Positions 1 through 10,620 of a stretch of 64,000 nt of DNA are shown piece after piece. The stretch is from Theobroma cacao. Lineage: Eukaryota; Streptophyta; Magnoliopsida; Malvales; Malvaceae. Position 1 is the stretch's first letter. The number at the start of each line of letters is the position of its first letter. A program made the translations under genes and the position numbers. The notes under the pieces were generated by a model. It was not told the DNA's origin, did no database searches, and saw only the letters and a list, made by a program, of their open reading frames with translations. The DNA is taken from positions 36,002,803-36,066,802 of the forward strand of contig NC_030850.1 of assembly GCF_000208745.1 (NCBI RefSeq), in the 5' to 3' direction.

Positions 1-355
1 GATAAATCCGAACTCTAAACTCCAATACCTGTTAAGTCAAATAATCGTTGTTAAAAAAATGACATATATATTAAAAAATAATAGATTTACATAATATCGT
101 GTTTGAACTTATATTAGTTAATTAGTTTAAATAAATATTACTAAATAAAGTTAATTTAATTGTTAAAGAAAATAAATTAATTAATTATTTGATAAGCTAT
201 ATAATCAAGTAAAATATTAATGAAAAAACGTTAATTAAAGGATATGGATTTAAGTAGAAAGCAAAAAAAATATATAAAAATAAATAAATAATCCATGAAA
301 AAATTAGATAATAATAAGCATATAAACAAAATGATAAATTATTAAATACATAGTT
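1..355. other. AT-rich non-coding stretch
   Basis: No open frame of interest and no recognisable repeat boundary. Base composition is strongly AT-rich with short poly-A and poly-T runs. It forms the left flank of the putative solo LTR that follows. Confidence 0.6.
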
Positions 356-1028
356 GAGTGAATTATGAACCACTTAATTCAAACAATGCGTGCACGTAGA
401 TATCAACATTTTATCCTGTCATAGCACGCTACATTTATCTTGCAAATGGTGCGAGAATTCTGATGATGGGATTTCCTTGAGGAGCTTGTAGAGACGAGTT
501 CTTCTTGAGATATCTCTAGGTGAGGAAAATTTCGAGACTTCACCAAAGCGTTGGGATGGTCTTCGAATGATTTTCCAATAAAAGATTACCGACTCCATTA
601 TTTAAAATAAACAAGTCATGACATCATTTTACGCTTGCATCATGTGCATACGTAAAACCAAATAAAAAACCAAGTAAAAGACTCAGTCAGCCAATTTAAT
701 AAAAAATTTAGTTAATAAGTATGGATTAAATCAAAAGTAGGCTATAATAGGATAACTTAAGATTAAATGGTATTGTTGATGGAACGGGCTCTACGGAGGT
801 GCTAACCCTTCTCCGTGAGTAACCGCACTCCCGAACCCATCTCTAAAAAACGTGGATCAGTTCTCGTTCTTTCAACGGACCTAAAATTAATTTAGGACTT
901 CGTCGATTAAAATCGAGTTAATAAGTGACCAATCACACCTAGATAAAAAAAAAAGATTGGTGGCGACTCCTAAACAATTTAATTTTCGCCCGCGTCTGAC
1001 GGTCGGGTTCCAGGACCTGCACGTTACA
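356..1028. mobile_element. Putative solo LTR (Ty3-gypsy-like), about 673 bp
   Basis: The right part (about 780-1028) has the look of plant gypsy LTR ends: a GGTGGCGACTCC-like block, a TTTTCGCCCGCGTC-like block, and a terminal CACGTTACA. The base following the terminal CA begins ATAGT (1029-1033), and ATAGT also occurs at 351-355 just before a TG, which would make a 5-bp target duplication and TG...CA ends. The left boundary is the weaker half: a chance 5-mer plus TG match is possible, and the left ~400 bp have no distinctive signature. No coding remnant lies inside. Confidence 0.45.
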
Positions 1029-2001
1029 ATAGTGACAAGAAATGTGAAACGAGTTACTTTGACTATATTTTTGTTCTGACAGTTAAAACGTTGAGTTGAA
1101 CCTCTATTGCTAATAGAAGATGCTTTGATTTCAAATGTAAAATTTGAAGAAAAATTTATTTCAAATGTAAACATTTTATGGAGTCTATGGAAGTGTAAGA
1201 TTTTTTTCAAAGAATAGAAAAAATTAGATTCGATAAGTATTAATATTTAACTTAAAATTTTAAAAAAATTAAAAACATATTAATATTTAAATTATTTAAT
1301 ATTATTAAAATTAAAAAATATTTTTTAATGAACCATTCAATACAATTAAATTTTTTATTTATGAATTGAATAAATTTTACTAATAATTATAATAAAAAAT
1401 ATTTCAATGATCATTATTTGATGAATTTTTGGATGTCTTATATAATTGATAAACATTAATATTTGACATAATGCTCCAATAAGCTCCTAAACTATTTAAA
1501 AATATTCAAATAAATCTTTATTTTTTTATTTTGTTCAATCAAGTCTCCGTATTTTTATTTTGGATGAAATAAGCCTTGACTAATGATTGATTAAATTCCA
1601 TTAGTAAAATAATAAAAATTTAAACAAAATTTAACATTATCATATTAATTTATTGAAAATAAAATAATAAAAATTATAAAAGTATTTTAACTTTCTCAAA
1701 AGCTTTAAATCTCTTAATCTTATTTAATCCAAAAAAATTTGTGATTAAAGAAGAGTTATACTCAACTTCAATTTACTTTCAAGTTTGAACCTTAACTTTA
1801 TCATAAAATCTAAACAGATAATGACAAAATTGATGTTTATCCTTGAATATTTAAATTGAATTAGGGTTCTTCTTAGAGGTTCCATTTTGGTTAGAAAAGT
1901 TTCTCTAATTGCTGTCGATATCAACCTCTAAATTTTTTCTATCTTCGATTAGAAAAGTTTCAAAGTCTTTTCCTGGTGCCAAGCAAAAGTTTCTTAAATT
2001 G
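1029..2001. other. Intergenic, with one dispersed repeat and a short tandem duplication
   Basis: Positions about 1027-1105 (GTGACAAGAAATGTGAAAC and the following TTGACAGTT-like and GTTGAGTTGAACC blocks) reappear, diverged, at about 4415-4515, so they are a dispersed repeat of unknown class. From about 1893 to 2075 a roughly 80-bp unit beginning TAGAAAAGTTTC is imperfectly repeated; the last copy runs into the first exon of the MATH gene. The rest is AT-rich and holds no supported gene. Confidence 0.5.
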
Positions 2002-3820
2002 ATGTCAATGTCAACCTCTAAATTTATTAGAAAAGTTTCAAATAGTCTTTCATGGTGCCAAGCAAAGGCCTCAACGTCAAGGGATAGGTCCGGTAAGGTG
2101 GAGGAAATAGACTACTACAGTCCTCCTGCTCCTTTTGCCAATAACCCTGCTCCTCTGGCCAATCACTCTGGTTTGAATTTGTCACTCTTGCTGTTCTTCG
2201 AATTTTTTATATTATAAATTTATTTTTCATATTAAACATTTATATTGTAATATAATTTTTTATATTATAAAAATTAAAGAGAGACAAACATTCACATGAT
2301 TTTGCTTTATGTTTCACAGGAATCACAAGGGTAATAAGAGATCTTCCTCCAGCTCACTACTCATTTAAAGTAGAGTCCTTCACCATATTTGCTGAGACAG
2401 GTTTAGAAGAAAAATTTGAATCTGGTGTATTTGAAGCTGGAGGTTACAAATGGTGTGTACATTCTTTGCGGTGAAGATATATGATCAGTTCTACTTAACC
2501 CTGATTTTTCCCTAAATGATCTCAACAGGAGGTTGTTACTGTACCCAAAGGGAAATAAGAAAAGCAATGGGGGTGACTGCATCTCCCTTTACTTGCAAAT
2601 TGCAGAGACAGAAAAACTTCCTCCAGCTTGGGAAGTAAATGTTAGCTTCAGGTTATTTGTTTTTGACCAGATTCGGGACAAGTACTTGACCATTGAAGGT
2701 GCGGCTTTGCTACTGATCAAAACAAGTTATTTTCAAACGTTTCGATGAAAAAATCAACACACATTTCTCTTTTACTTGTTGTTGCATACGCGTATACAGA
2801 TGCTGGGGCAGTTAAGCGATTTCATCAGATGAAGACAGAATGGGGCTTTGATCAATTACTCTTCCTTGAGGCTTTCAATGACCCTTCCAACGGATACCTG
2901 GTTGATGATTCCTGCGTATTTGGGGCAGAGGTTTTTGTAATTGAACAGACTCGAAAATTGGAGTGTCTGTCTCTGATAAACCAGCCTCATGGCAATCCTA
3001 TTACTTTCAAGATTGAAAAATTTTCAAAATTAGATGAGGAAAAATACGACTCTCGGTTACAAACTGTTGCGGAGTTAAAATGGTATGTATTTTTTTTTTT
3101 TGAAAGATTTATTTGGCCATACATCCAATATGCCAAAGAAAGCCTTAAGCTGTAATTGTCTAAGACTCCTATTGGCATGAAAACCGGCTTGACAAAGAAT
3201 TCAAATGCATTAACTTTCAAGATTGAAAAATTTTTAAAATTAGATGAGTAAAATTCAAATTACCCTTTTAATTAATTCCACTTGCTCTTCATTTTTTTTT
3301 TATTTGAAGAAGAAAGAATTCAAATGCATCGGCTATTGAACTAAAAATTTTAGTGCATCATTCTTTTTAGTTAAGCTTTGCCATTGTCATCATCTTTAGT
3401 TACTTGATATAGGCGAATACGCGTTTATCCCAACGGAACTGGTAGGGCAAAGGGTACAGCACTCTCTCTATACCTAGGCTTTTATAAGCAGTCGGATGTT
3501 CCTTCGGGGAGGAGTTTGTACGTGAAATTCAAACTTTGTTTAATGGATCAAATCGGTTCTAATTACAAGAAAATCACAGGTGAACTTCTTACTTTATAGA
3601 TTTTAACTTTTCTTTGTTTTAAACCAGTTAAAATTGAAAACCCAAGTGATATTTTTTTTTTGTAGGTATGGCATGGTTTACAGCCAACAAATGTTCAGGT
3701 TATTCTCACTTCGAATCACTGGAAAATCTCCGCATTGCGTCAAAGGGCTTTCTGTTGAATGATGCCTTAACTGTTCAAGCAGAAATTATCCTCTTATCCA
3801 ACTTCAAGTGTTTCTCCTAG
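2002..3820 (+). CDS. Two-MATH-domain protein, copy 1 (six predicted exons)
   Basis: Predicted exons 2002-2170, 2320-2452, 2529-2698, 2800-3082, 3413-3579 and 3666-3820 give about 358 residues. All five introns have GT...AG borders and the same phases as the intact paralog at 40535-41970, which is the main support. Two MATH (TRAF-C-like) folds are visible: the first begins near residue 60 (RDLPPAHYSFKVESF), the second near residue 215 (ITFKIEKFSKLD). There is no BTB or protease domain, so it belongs to the plant MATH-only group, whose members act as protein-binding adaptors; no specific partner can be read here. The first exon is the weak point: the paralog starts with a 25-nt exon, whereas this copy uses an upstream ATG inside a small tandem repeat, and the place expected for the start (near 2098) reads GTG GAG GAA. 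Confidence 0.72.
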
Positions 3821-3854
3821 AACTTTGCAATTACTCTATTTAAGGTGGCATTGT

Positions 3855-4080
3855 CAGATCAAGCAAGGGATATTCGGCCAGCTCACTTCTTACCCAAGAT
3901 AGAGCCATACTCCAGACAAAGCTATTTTTGTTTAGTAAATATCCAAACATTAATTTTCATTTGGGAATGACTAATGAGCAGTAGATACTCCGTTCCATTT
4001 TTTACGATGCACTTCCTCTAATGAAAGTTGGGGTTATCGTGGGTTTGTGTCGTTAATAAATCTTCATGATGCTCCAGATA
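3855..4080 (+). pseudogene. MATH gene relic
   Basis: Just after the stop of MATH copy 1 there are two MATH-like pieces. Around 3870-3910 the plus strand reads like the start of a MATH domain (RDIRPAHFLPKIEPYS). Around 3985-4080 it reads like the last MATH exon (SWGYRGFVSL then a stop, NLHDAP). The same last-exon piece recurs at 23805-23880. No continuous frame or splice set survives. Confidence 0.6.
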
Positions 4081-5157
4081 TTTGTCTGGACCTAAAGTCT
4101 GTGGTTCAATTTGCAAGGTTGCAGAGGGACTAACTGTAGAAGGAATATTAGAAAACTGGTCAAAACTAAAGCCAGTAATCATGGAAGAGTGGAGTGAAAA
4201 CAGTGTTGCTTTAGTTTATCTTTTTGGAAAGGTTAGGGATGAATGGATGGACAAGGACTTAGCAACTTGGATAGGTGCAAATAGGTATTTTGATCAAGCT
4301 TGTTAAGTTGGACCAGAGGTGTAACGTTTCTATTATAAGCATGATTAATTGATGCGAATAGGTATATCAAAATTGTTAACAAACCAAATTCAAAAAGTGA
4401 TGACTCAAATGTAAAGCAACAAGTGACAACAAATGTGAAACCAGTTACTTTACATACTTTTAACATTATATTTTTTTTGACAATTTTACGTAAAATATTG
4501 AGTTGACCCTTAATTATCTTGATTTGTTTTGAGTTAAATTTTTAAATTTATTAAACCTAGCGGAGTAGGGTATCATTATTGATTTTGCCGATTTTTATTG
4601 GTGCTGATTGACACAACAAGTATAATTTAATGAAGTGATATTTTTGTCTATTCAAGATCATATGATGTTGGGAAGAATTAGGTTTGATTATGATACTAGT
4701 AAGCATAGACATCTAAGTAAAGGAAAATCAAACAAAAAAAATATGCTTATTATTGGCATAAAAAAGATGAAACGGAATCGTTCAGATAACAGTGGTTGAC
4801 ATGCAGGAGAACCATTTACATCTTGAATACAGAGAGATGCAACAAGAAGAGAATTTGAATCATTTTCAGTGCTTTTTGACAGAACCGACTTTTCAAGATC
4901 TTCACATGTTTGGAAAGCTAGAGCTTTTGCTGGTTTAACATCATTAATATTGTTGGTGGTATTGAGGGTTTTTATACGGTATTTAAGAATAGGTAAAATT
5001 AGCTTCAAGATGAGCTTTTTAAATAGACGTATATCTTAAGACTTATTTCACCCCCACTACTCGGTATGCAAAGGGGAATCACACGAATACTCTCAAGGAT
5101 ACAATGAAGCCAACGTCTAACTTTCATATTGCACTTATGAAGAAGACCGTTAGATAC
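4081..5157. other. Intergenic, no supported gene
   Basis: Contains a diverged copy (about 4415-4515) of the dispersed repeat seen at 1027-1105. Short open frames at 4082-4306 (+) and 4688-5008 (-) have no recognisable domain, splice context or paralog. Poly-T and poly-A tracts are frequent. Confidence 0.45.
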
Positions 5158-6224
5158 ACCCGTGTCACGACCCAAATTTCAGGCCATGACCTGCTCATGG
5201 GCCCAATGGACGTAGTCCACTAAGCCCAAGCAAGCCTACTATTTATCGTGGTCATTACTCCATCAAATATTGCTAAGTCACATTTTATAACTTTGGATCA
5301 AAATGGTGATGGACATTGCCAACTCGTATTGGCGCTACTCGTTTAAAATATACATACATTGTCTATAGTATGTAATCTAATAATTAACATCAAATTTGCC
5401 TATACATGTTAAAAGGAGACTCAATGTCCAGCGAAAAAACTCGACGAACATACAGCTACTGAATGTCGAGACACCTACCAATAGTCGAGTCTGTAAAGGC
5501 ACCTCGACGTAGTTACCAACTACCTCGTAATTTGAAAACATAAAGTTGAAAATAGTAAGTATAAACCCAGTGGGTGAACAAGGAAGGGAACAAGCAATTG
5601 ATAAGGAAGAATTTGGAAATTGTGATGCACTTGTTTTGAAAACAATGCAATTTGGTATAATTTTTTTCCCAAACCCCCTTGTTTTGGACATTGATCAGTG
5701 GACTTTTAGTATTTCAAAGACCCATGCTCAATCATGAAGATAAGGGAGTGGAGGAAATTATATCAGAACCCGAGCAAGGTAGCAATGTGACAGCACGTTT
5801 CTCACTGCAAAAAAAGGCATTCTCGATTTGTATATGGTTCGGTTTTTCAAGCATATCTTCCACTACATGGGTCCAATTGACATGCTTGTTGGGTGATTAG
5901 AAAGCTAAGAGGCAAGGCTACGACTTTACTGTTACCACTTTACTCAGTTCTAATCGAAAAGTGGTCAAAATCGCTGTCAAAGTGACAGTATTGTACCACC
6001 ACCAAAAATTTTTGGCGGCACCGAGATTCCATTTTGCTGCAGCCAAATTCCTTGTTGCAATGAACACCAATTTGACAATACTTAGCAACTTTCAATGTTC
6101 AACATGCAAGATTCACGTATGCAAAACCATATACCATACTCATGAACTTTGATTTCATAAATATAGATGTATATATATAAATGCATTTATAAACACCAAT
6201 ATCAGTATAATCACATCTGGCTCA

Positions 6225-6530
6225 TGTACATCCCCCCACATCGTGCACATAGTCGGTGCCATTAAGTGCATCCCCCCACATCGTGCATAATCAGTGCCAT
6301 CATGTACATCCCCCACATCGTGCACACGGACACTATCCTTATCCATCTCCCACACCGCCATCATCACCAGCATGTGCATCCACCCACATCGTGCACAATC
6401 AGTGCCATCGTGTATATCCCCCCACATCGTGCACACGGTCATTATCATTATCCATCTCCCACACTGTCATCATCACCGGCATGTGCATTTCCCTACATCG
6501 TGCACACACACGGTTATAGTCATCATACAC
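6225..6530. repeat. Imperfect tandem repeat (CCCCCCACATCGTGCAC type)
   Basis: At least six copies of a unit of roughly 35-50 bp containing CCCACATCGTGCA, alternating with CCATCTCCCACACYGCC-like and CATCACCRGCATGTGCAT blocks. All three frames stay open on the plus strand because the unit lacks stops, giving histidine- and proline-rich spurious frames. It lies wholly inside the 2.9 kb LTR. Confidence 0.75.
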
Positions 6531-6550
6531 AATGTCAATTATCATGCACA

Positions 6551-6556
<6 letters not shown>

Positions 6557-6600
<44 letters not shown>
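6557..6600. repeat. (TA)n microsatellite
   Basis: About 22 uninterrupted TA units directly following the tandem repeat inside the LTR. Confidence 0.95.
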
Positions 6601-6602
<2 letters not shown>

Positions 6603-8069
6603 TCATAATGAAATAGTGCATGAATCTATAACAACCACATTTCACAACTTAAAACTATTTAGCAAAAGCTTGTTCTCAAGGCACTTGTTTTAAGAAAAAG
6701 TTGTATAAAATCATTTAAGTTCTTTGTACAAAACAATCACAATCTCAAAATGATTTTGAGATACAGTTCACTCATTGGTAGTAGTTGAACCTTTAGCCAA
6801 CTCTACCCTCCCTAATGATCCAATTGAGATAATGAGATTTCGTTGGAACCTACCATCAAATTAACATCACCATAATGTCAATTCATACTTATAAACCTTA
6901 AAAGCTACCCCTTAGCTAGCTTTCAATTGCCATTTTAAATGGCTATCTATTCCCACTATCCTAGTCACAATAGAATCAATACACAATCTCAACAATAAAC
7001 CCACAATTCAATCACTAAACATTATCAACACTTAAAACCCAATGATAATTTACTACTCACCTTGATAGTTTAGTAACTTTGAATTTCTTTCCAACAATTC
7101 CCAAGCTATTATAGGGTTTTTTCTCTTTTTCTCTCTCTAAACACCTAGCTAGTGAGAGAAAGTATGGAAACAAGATTTTTCAAGGGTTTTAAAGAAAGAG
7201 AGTGGAAGAGCATAAGGATTTATGAAAGGGTGCACCAAAAGCATGAAAATTAGAGCCATAGTGAGAAAGTTAGGAAGTTTTCATACCATGCTTCCATGGA
7301 GGAGAAACCAACGTGAGATGGTAGGAGAAGAAGAAGATGAGCTGCTGGAAATTCAAGAAGCTACTAGAAGAAGAAGATATTTATAGCCAAACTTATCCAA
7401 TTCTCTTTGAAATTATGAAAATACCCTTTAGCAAGTTAACTTGTTCTTCTCCAATCTTTTGTGCAATTTTTTTATTCTTTTGACACTGGGACAAGGTCCA
7501 TAATGGTCTAAACTACTCGGGTTTACGAAAACTTAAAATTTTGACTCGAGGTGCAAAATGACCATTTTGCCCCTGTTGTTTCCTTCCATTTTAATTTAGT
7601 CCACCCAATACTCATTTAACTCAAATTTCCTTCTATTACCTTCTTCTACACATGTACAAACCAAGTATGAAGTTTGTACTCCAACGCGTGTCCCCATAAT
7701 ATTTAAAATATTTTTTTGCCCGCGCTATCTTTACTTAATAAAGACACGCGGTCCCATTAACATCGTTTTTCTCCAAAATTCTTTCATTCTTCTTCTCCAC
7801 CACTTAGATTGACCATATACTCCTTCATGAAAATTTTTGACATTGAATAAAATATTAATATGTTAATATTCTTTTATTTAAAAAATTTTCTCTTGCCTCA
7901 TCTTGTCTCCTTAGCACCCAAAATATTTTATTATGCCTATTTAGACCTTAAAATACCATAAAACCTTCTTTTGGGAGCTTTTTAGAAGAAATGATGAAAC
8001 TACCCCTAACCCGTGTTATTACGTCTATACTTAATTATGAGCCTATAAGGGTTGAGGTCTCACAACCCG

Positions 8070-10180
8070 AGGTTTGCAAAGTTGCTTGGCCTTATAACCA
8101 ACTTTCTGCAGCAAGTAGATAATACAAAATTCGAAATATCTTGAAGATGGTGGGAACTCTAGTGTTTATGTTTATAAAACATAACACTTTTCTTGCTCTT
8201 GCTTTTGCTTTGCTTCTGATTTTTTGGTGTGTCAAAATGGTTGGCACCAAGCCCTTTATATAGACTTCTAAGTATCTCTTCTTCAAGGACACAACCTTTT
8301 CATAAAGATACCTCTTTGTCTAGAAAGCATCTTTATGATTTTTGCCAACACAACTTTTAGATATAGTTATTGTTTCAATAGTCATCTTATGAATAGATAA
8401 CTATTTATCTTACAAGTTATAGCCTTTGAGTTATATCTTGAAACAATAACTATTCACTTTAACTTTTGAGCAATGGTGTCTTTTCAATCATGTCTCCTAA
8501 CTTTTGGATATGAACTTTCAAAAGACATAATCATTCGCATGAAAACATGTCTATATCTAATAGACACATTATGTCATTTTTCGTAACACAACTTTTGAGC
8601 TAATGATAGCTCTTCCATCATGTGAAATATCTTTTAATTTTGAAAATACACCAACAAATATTGTACGATTGTTGCATTGGAAGGGGATGCTCGAGCAATT
8701 TGTTTAAGGCTAGTTCGTTCATCATGTGGGTGTAAGAAATATTTGATATTAATAATGTTAGGACAGTTGCGGGACTCTGAGATGATGTAGAATGATGAAG
8801 CTAAGTTAATGAACGGAAATGGCTCTGTAAGTATGGATCTAGGATGGTAGGATACAAGTTTGGAGCTAGGATTTGCAGGTCTATGGCTGTGTAAGCTAAT
8901 TTCAAAAATAACTTTGAATATAAAGTTAACTCTTTTTACTTAACTTTTGCCTAACTTGATAAAAATGCTCTTAAAACACTTTCATACAAATTAGATACTC
9001 TCAATTTCTTTCTCACACCAACCAAAACACTGCCAATCCACTTTTCTCAGCTCTTTCGTCTCTCTCATGTCCTTAAAACCATTTAGAACAATATTTTTGA
9101 TTTGCTCATCTTCCCTTTCAAAAATCTTAATAATAAAAAGAATTTAAATAGAAGAAAATAATAGAATGATTCAAGATTTTTTCAAATTTGATGCAAAATT
9201 GAAATAAAGAGAAAGTGGAAAAAAAGAAAGAAGAAGAAGGTGAAAAAGAATTTTAGGGAAGAAAATGCTTTTTGCATTTTGGTTGAAGGGGAAAGGAAAT
9301 GAATGGTTCAAGATTTTCCATCCATTTTGGAATAAACAAAAAGTTTCAATTTTTTCAAATTCAATGTAAAATTGAAATAAGGAGAAAGTGGAAAAAAAAA
9401 GAAAAAAGAAAAAAGAAGAAGGCAAAAAAAGAACTGCATGGAAGAAAACGGTTTTTGCATTTTGGTTGCTTCCAATAATCTTTAATTTGGTAAAATCTCA
9501 TAAAAAATTATAGAAAAGTCCTTGCCAGATGATTTTGTTGATGAATCTTAAAACTTTGTGTCACTTTCTAATGATTTCATAAAGAAAATGTTCAATAGTT
9601 TTGCTAGAAAGATGTTTTCTGCTATCTGTGGAGGCCTTGGAAGATGATTGCAATATTTTTCAATATGACGTGTAATAACTTTTTGAACATAGCGTGTAAC
9701 AATAATATTTTTTTAGCATGGTGTGTAACAACGTTTTTTTCAACATGGTGTATAACAATATTTTTTTCACATGCACTAGAATATGAGAAAGTTTTATTAA
9801 GAGTAATTTTATTCAAAAAAATTTTTTTTGACTGAAAATATTTAAAATTAAAAAAAATTATTTTAAAAAATTTCTTATTTTTGAGGGCTAAAAAAAATTC
9901 ATCCGAAAAATTATCTTGAAGAATATACCCATTAACCCATTACCCTACCCTACTGTGAGATGGAAGTTTTAGATTCAGAAAAATTCATAAGAGTGCATTT
10001 CCAAATTTTTTAAATTAATAATTTGAGCATCATTAATGTTTGTTCTTGTAAATGCTAAGAGAATGCTAACCACCTCATCATAAAAAACAAAAAAATAGGG
10101 AAGGGGAAAACCTGAAGAAAGGAATCATGAGTAGCAAAAACAAGAACTAGTAAGAATCAAAGACAATCCTAAAATCAATA
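8070..10180. other. Intergenic, no supported gene; two local tandem duplications
   Basis: About 9163-9290 and 9300-9470 are two copies of an A- and G-rich block sharing TTCAAGATTTT, AAATTGAAATAA, GAGAAAGTGGAAA and TTTTTGCATTTTGGTTG, the second copy carrying about 45 extra bases. About 9650-9770 holds four imperfect ~33-bp units of the type GTGTAACAATATTTTTTT. No exon-like structure was recognised. From about 9940 the sequence resembles the flank of the MATH gene near 39830-40110. Confidence 0.5.
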
Positions 10181-10620
10181 TTTTTCAAACCCTGCTTTTT
10201 TAAGAGTTAAATTGGAGGATTATGATTAAAAATTTAACTTCTTTAATTTAATAGTTCCAAGCAATAATTTCAAATCGATTAATTGAAGGTCTCTTGTGAT
10301 TCTATCGAAGTAGTCAGATTAAAAGTCATGTAAGTTTCTCAAGTTTAGCATAAGCATGTAAACCTTGACACCAGAGATTCTAACGGTGTTCCTAGTTTAC
10401 AAGACAAGGTTGTTAAACAAAAGAGGGCTTCCAAATTCTTGTTCATTAACATTGTTATTAATAGGAGGGTGATACTCTACCAAATTGGAAACAAGAAAAA
10501 CAATGGAGATGGCTTCATATCGCTTTCCTTAGAAATCGAAGAGACAGAAAATTAACATTGACTTTAAATTATTTGTGTTTAACCAGATAGGTGAAACCCA
10601 ATGTCTCCATTATTTTTATT
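10181..10620 (+). pseudogene. MATH gene relic in duplication unit A
   Basis: Sequence from about 10190 matches the upstream region of the intact MATH gene (40140-40370), including CTTGTAAACCTTG-like and GTTTACAAGACAAGG blocks. About 10464-10555 is a decayed copy of the third MATH exon (NKKNNGDGFISLSLEIEETEN then a stop). The first two exons are missing. Similar relics occur at 17735-17830, 22880-23940 and 30535-31000, always beyond the 3' end of an LRR-RLK. Confidence 0.65.

Larger units (their letters stand above)
5163..8064. mobile_element. Solo LTR, about 2.9 kb, with 5-bp target duplication
   Basis: Starts TGTCACGACCCAAATTTC, a start typical of a large plant gypsy LTR group, and ends GAGGTCTCACA, giving TG...CA ends. 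It is flanked by identical ACCCG on both sides (5158-5162 and 8065-8069), the 5-bp duplication expected of LTR-retrotransposon integration. No gag or pol coding is visible, and no second LTR copy lies in the window. It is therefore either a solo LTR left by recombination or a short non-autonomous element. Inside are a GC-rich tandem repeat (6225-6530) and a TA microsatellite (6557-6600). Parts such as GTAAACCCAGTGGGTGAACA-like sequence near 5560 fit the same LTR group. Confidence 0.75.

Noticed and set aside
4082..4306. Short plus-strand frame after the MATH relic
   Set aside because: No domain, no ATG context or splice support, and no paralog elsewhere in the window.
4688..5008. Minus-strand 106-residue frame
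   Set aside because: No recognisable family; the frame starts with hydrophobic low-complexity sequence and lies beside an LTR insertion.
6256..6616. Overlapping histidine/proline-rich open frames
   Set aside because: They arise from a stop-free tandem repeat inside an LTR and stay open in several frames at once.
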